Shown here in pieces: positions 5,474 to 7,883 of a DNA stretch of 7,883 nt. Each line of letters starts with the position of its first letter. The first letter of the stretch is position 1. The translations under genes and the position numbers were made by a program. This stretch comes from Rikenellaceae bacterium (GTDB lineage Bacteria; Bacteroidota; Bacteroidia; Bacteroidales; UBA932): positions 1 through 7,883 of the forward strand of contig DOVA01000167.1 of NCBI GenBank assembly GCA_003520315.1. Direction: 5' to 3'. The notes beneath the pieces were generated by a model that did not search any database, was not told where the DNA came from, and saw nothing but the letters and a program-made list of their open reading frames with translations.

Positions 5474-7240
5474 ATGTACAGAACACACACTTGCGGAGAA
5501 TTACGCATAAATGATGCGGGCAAGCAGGTTATGCTTGCCGGTTGGGTTCAGAGAATTAGAAAGATGGGTGGGATGAGTTTTATTGATCTTAGAGACAGAT
5601 ATGGTATAACTCAGTTGACAGTTGATGAGAGTGATTCAAAGGAACTTAATGCTGTTGCAGAAAAATTGGGTAGAGAATACGTGATTCAGGCTACAGGTGA
5701 AGTTGCAGAGAGGACAAATAAAAACCCAAAAATTTCTACCGGAGATATTGAAGTTAAGCTTTCAGCCATCAAGGTGCTTAATCCTTCGTTGATTCCTCCC
5801 TTTACTATTGAGGATGACAGTGACGGAGGTGAGGAGCTTCGTGCCAAATTTCGCTACCTCGATCTTCGTCGCAATCCACTTCGAAAGGCACTCGAACTTA
5901 GACATAAATTGGCTCAGGAAACCAGGAGATATCTTGCTGAGCAGGGTTTTATGGAGATAGAAACTCCTTTTCTTATCAAATCTACTCCAGAAGGAGCTCG
6001 CGATTTTGTTGTGCCATCGAGAATGAATCCTGGAGAATTTTATGCACTTCCGCAAAGTCCGCAGCAACAGAAGCAACTTTTGATGGTTGCTGGATTTGAC
6101 AGATATTTTCAAATAGTTAGATGTTTTCGTGATGAGGATCTCAGGGCGGACAGGCAGCCCGAGTTTACACAGATTGACTGTGAAATGTCATTTGTTGAGA
6201 GAGAGGATATTCTTAATATGTTTGAGGGGATGATTAAGTCACTTTTCAAAAATGTTTTGGGACAGGATTTTAATTATTCTTTCCCCCGTATATCCTATTC
6301 AGAAGCAATGAACGAATATGGGTCTGATAAACCAGACATCCGTTTTGAGATGAAAATTAAGGAGATTACAAATATTGTACAGGGTAAGGGTTTCTCTGTT
6401 TTTGATGCAGCCGAATATATTGGTGCAATAGTCGTTAATAATTGCGCATCTTATACGCGCAAGCAACTTGATGAGTTGACTGAATGGGTAAAGCGACCTC
6501 AAATTGGAGCAAAGGGGCTTGTATATGTCAGGTATACTGAGGAGGGGATTAAATCGTCTGTAGATAAGTTTTTTTCTTCTGAAGAGTTGTCAGGTTTATG
6601 TAAAGTCATTGATGCCAAAGTTGGTGATCTTGTTCTGATTTTATGTGGCAACAGGAAAAAGACGCAAGAGGCACTTGGAACTCTCAGAATAGAGATGGGT
6701 AATCGTCTTGGCTTAAGACAAAGCAATGTTTTTGCACCTTTGTGGGTATACGATTTCCCTCTTCTTGAATGGGATGAAGAAACACAAAGATTTTATGCAA
6801 TGCATCATCCATTTACCTCACCAAAGCCGGAGGATCTTTCGCTGTTTTACAGCGACCTGAAGGAAGATGTCGAAAAAGTGGCTGCAAATGCCTATGATTT
6901 TGTTTTGAACGGAACGGAACTGGGGGGAGGTTCGATACGAATCCATGACTCAGCAGTACAACAGAGAATGTTTGAGATCTTGGGATATTCTGCCGAAGAG
7001 GTTGAATATAAATTTGGCTTTATGATAAATGCATTCAAATACGGAGCACCACCACACGGAGGAATAGCTTTCGGTTTTGACAGGTTATGTGCTCTTTTTG
7101 GCGGTCAGGAAAGCATTCGTGATTTCATAGCTTTTCCTAAAAATAATTCAGGTAGAGATGTTATGTTGGATGCACCTTCCAAAATAGACAAGGTTCAACT
7201 GGATGAACTTTTCCTCAGGAGCACATTTGAAGGCAACTGA
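5474..7240 (+). CDS. aspS: Aspartyl-tRNA synthetase
   Basis: Class IIb aminoacyl-tRNA synthetase that charges tRNA-Asp with aspartate in the cytoplasm, using ATP. The 588 residues match the usual bacterial length. Residues 1-105 form the OB-fold anticodon-binding domain ([32 protein letters not shown]). The catalytic domain follows: motif 1 around EIETPFL (161-167), the aspartate-pocket sequence [14 protein letters not shown] (191-204), motif 2 [18 protein letters not shown] (218-235, Arg219), and motif 3 [10 protein letters not shown] (529-538, Arg537). The GAD-type insertion typical of bacterial AspRS occupies about 286-415, and HHPFTSP is at 444-450. Met31 occupies the position that is His31 in the tRNA-Asn-charging (non-discriminating) enzyme of Pseudomonas aeruginosa, which suggests, but does not prove, an enzyme specific for tRNA-Asp. 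The AAAGG touching the ATG is too close to act as a normal Shine-Dalgarno site. The start is fixed by alignment of [10 protein letters not shown] to bacterial AspRS N-termini. Confidence 0.98.
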   Translation: MYRTHTCGELRINDAGKQVMLAGWVQRIRKMGGMSFIDLRDRYGITQLTVDESDSKELNAVAEKLGREYVIQATGEVAERTNKNPKISTGDIEVKLSAIKVLNPSLIPPFTIEDDSDGGEELRAKFRYLDLRRNPLRKALELRHKLAQETRRYLAEQGFMEIETPFLIKSTPEGARDFVVPSRMNPGEFYALPQSPQQQKQLLMVAGFDRYFQIVRCFRDEDLRADRQPEFTQIDCEMSFVEREDILNMFEGMIKSLFKNVLGQDFNYSFPRISYSEAMNEYGSDKPDIRFEMKIKEITNIVQGKGFSVFDAAEYIGAIVVNNCASYTRKQLDELTEWVKRPQIGAKGLVYVRYTEEGIKSSVDKFFSSEELSGLCKVIDAKVGDLVLILCGNRKKTQEALGTLRIEMGNRLGLRQSNVFAPLWVYDFPLLEWDEETQRFYAMHHPFTSPKPEDLSLFYSDLKEDVEKVAANAYDFVLNGTELGGGSIRIHDSAVQQRMFEILGYSAEEVEYKFGFMINAFKYGAPPHGGIAFGFDRLCALFGGQESIRDFIAFPKNNSGRDVMLDAPSKIDKVQLDELFLRSTFEGN

Positions 7241-7258
7241 TTTATATAAATACTTTTA
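7226..7258 (+). promoter_or_regulatory. Possible weak internal promoter before the CNNM/CorC gene
   Basis: TTTG at 7226-7229, inside the last aspS codons, is followed after 21 bases by TACTTTTA (7251-7258), which matches TAnnTTTG at all but the last base. Initiation would fall at or near the ATG at 7262. Spacing fits the Bacteroidota consensus, but such matches are frequent in AT-rich DNA, and the gene may simply be cotranscribed with aspS. Confidence 0.25.
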
Positions 7259-7261
7259 GAT

Positions 7262-7883
7262 ATGGGCATGTTGATTTTTTATCTACTGTTAGCCCTTTCG
7301 GTCTCTTTTTTATGTTCTATTATGGAGACTGTGCTGCTTACAACCCCTGTGTCATTCTTGAACATGAAGGTCAATCAGGGTATTAGGGCAGCTTCCATAT
7401 TAAGAGACCAGAAACAGAAGATTGATAAGCCAATAGCCGCCATACTCTCTCTTAACACTGTTGCTCATACTGTAGGCGCTTCTGGAGTAGGTGCCCAGGC
7501 GACGGCGTTGTTTGGAGATGCTTATTTTGGAATTATTTCTGCCATCCTTACACTCCTGATCCTTGTTTTGTCTGAAATACTTCCAAAGAGTGTCGGGGCT
7601 CACTATTGGAAGCATCTTGTTGTTCCGGCCGGATATATCATACGATGCATGATAGTTATAGCATATCCTCTGGTAATTCTTTCGGAGCGAATGACAAGGC
7701 TTATATCAAGAGGTTCTAAGGATGAGACAACTGTCAGTCGCGAGGAGGTAGCAGCAATGGTAGACATTGGTGTTGAGGAGGGAACTTTTGAAGATACTGA
7801 AAAGAAAATTATTCAAAATTTGATAAAGCTCAGAAGTGTGAGGGCTAGTGATGTTATGACTCCGAGAGTTGTTGTGGCTACTG
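7262..7883 (+). CDS. CNNM/CorC (HlyC) family membrane protein with CBS domains, N-terminal fragment (partial, runs off right edge)
   Basis: Inner-membrane protein of the DUF21/CNNM family, often annotated as hemolysin family protein and linked to Mg2+ (or Co2+) efflux. Two hundred and seven codons are visible. The CNNM membrane domain covers about 1-150: a first helix at 3-22 (IFYLLLALSVSFLCSI) followed by METVLLTTPVSF, the small-residue segment ILSLNTVAHTVGASGVGAQA (61-80), a helix at about 88-106 leading into SEILPKSVGAHYW (104-116), and a helix at about 122-141. The cytoplasmic part begins with SREEVAAMVDIGVEEG and ends in the family signature DVMTPR (197-202), the entry to the CBS pair, which lies outside the window along with any CorC C-terminal domain. 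The start is 21 bases after the aspS stop, so cotranscription is likely. An ATG two codons later (7268) is equally acceptable. Transport function is inferred from family. Confidence 0.9.
   Translation, partial: MGMLIFYLLLALSVSFLCSIMETVLLTTPVSFLNMKVNQGIRAASILRDQKQKIDKPIAAILSLNTVAHTVGASGVGAQATALFGDAYFGIISAILTLLILVLSEILPKSVGAHYWKHLVVPAGYIIRCMIVIAYPLVILSERMTRLISRGSKDETTVSREEVAAMVDIGVEEGTFEDTEKKIIQNLIKLRSVRASDVMTPRVVVAT

Noticed and set aside
5468..5476. AAAGG directly before the aspS ATG as a ribosome binding site
   Set aside because: It touches the start codon, leaving no normal spacing, and Bacteroidota generally do not rely on Shine-Dalgarno pairing.
5762..6112. 116-codon open frame on the minus strand inside aspS
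   Set aside because: It lies wholly within the conserved aspS catalytic region, has a composition rich in K, S and L with no recognisable domain, and is best explained as a shadow frame.
7400..7615. 71-codon open frame on the minus strand inside the CNNM/CorC gene
   Set aside because: It is antisense to the conserved membrane domain, with no family resemblance and no promoter match; a shadow frame.
1..7883. Mobile element, CRISPR array, tRNA or rRNA genes, riboswitch
   Set aside because: I saw no transposase or integrase coding sequence, regularly spaced repeats, cloverleaf-like sequence or long structured leader; all gaps between genes are 82 bases or shorter.

Overview
The window comes from a member of the Bacteroidota, most likely the order Bacteroidales. 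The evidence is a SusC/SusD pair, a FecR anti-sigma factor of the Bacteroidota type (FecR plus DUF4974-like C-terminus), candidate -7 elements of the TAnnTTTG form used by the Bacteroidota housekeeping sigma factor, absence of Shine-Dalgarno sequences at usual spacing, and AT-rich DNA. The genus cannot be named from what is visible.

Layout. The left two thirds (1-5391) lie on the minus strand, read right to left: an ECF sigma factor (4828-5391), a FecR-like anti-sigma factor (3775-4746), a SusC-type TonB-dependent transporter with an N-terminal STN signalling domain (213-3695), and the first 67 codons of a SusD-type lipoprotein that runs off the left edge (1-202). The right third is on the plus strand: aspS, aspartyl-tRNA synthetase (5474-7240), then the start of a CNNM/CorC (HlyC) family membrane protein that runs off the right edge (7262-7883). 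The two blocks diverge from an 82-bp gap at 5392-5473. No stretch longer than about 300 bases lacks a gene.

How the genes work together. The left block is a trans-envelope signalling unit. Ligand arriving at the outer-membrane SusCD complex should be signalled through the periplasmic STN domain to the periplasmic part of FecR, which controls the cytoplasmic sigma factor, which then activates susCD transcription. No glycan-degrading enzyme is inside the window, so the substrate cannot be inferred. The right block is housekeeping.

The most interesting signal is the fecR-susC junction. A hairpin overlapping the fecR stop codon is followed by six T residues, then by a GGAACTT motif resembling an ECF -35 element, then by an ATG that begins a textbook signal peptide. 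This suggests that susC has its own ECF-dependent promoter behind a weak terminator and that its start is the ATG at 3695, not the in-frame GTG at 3767. The window otherwise looks like known biology; I found no wholly novel system.
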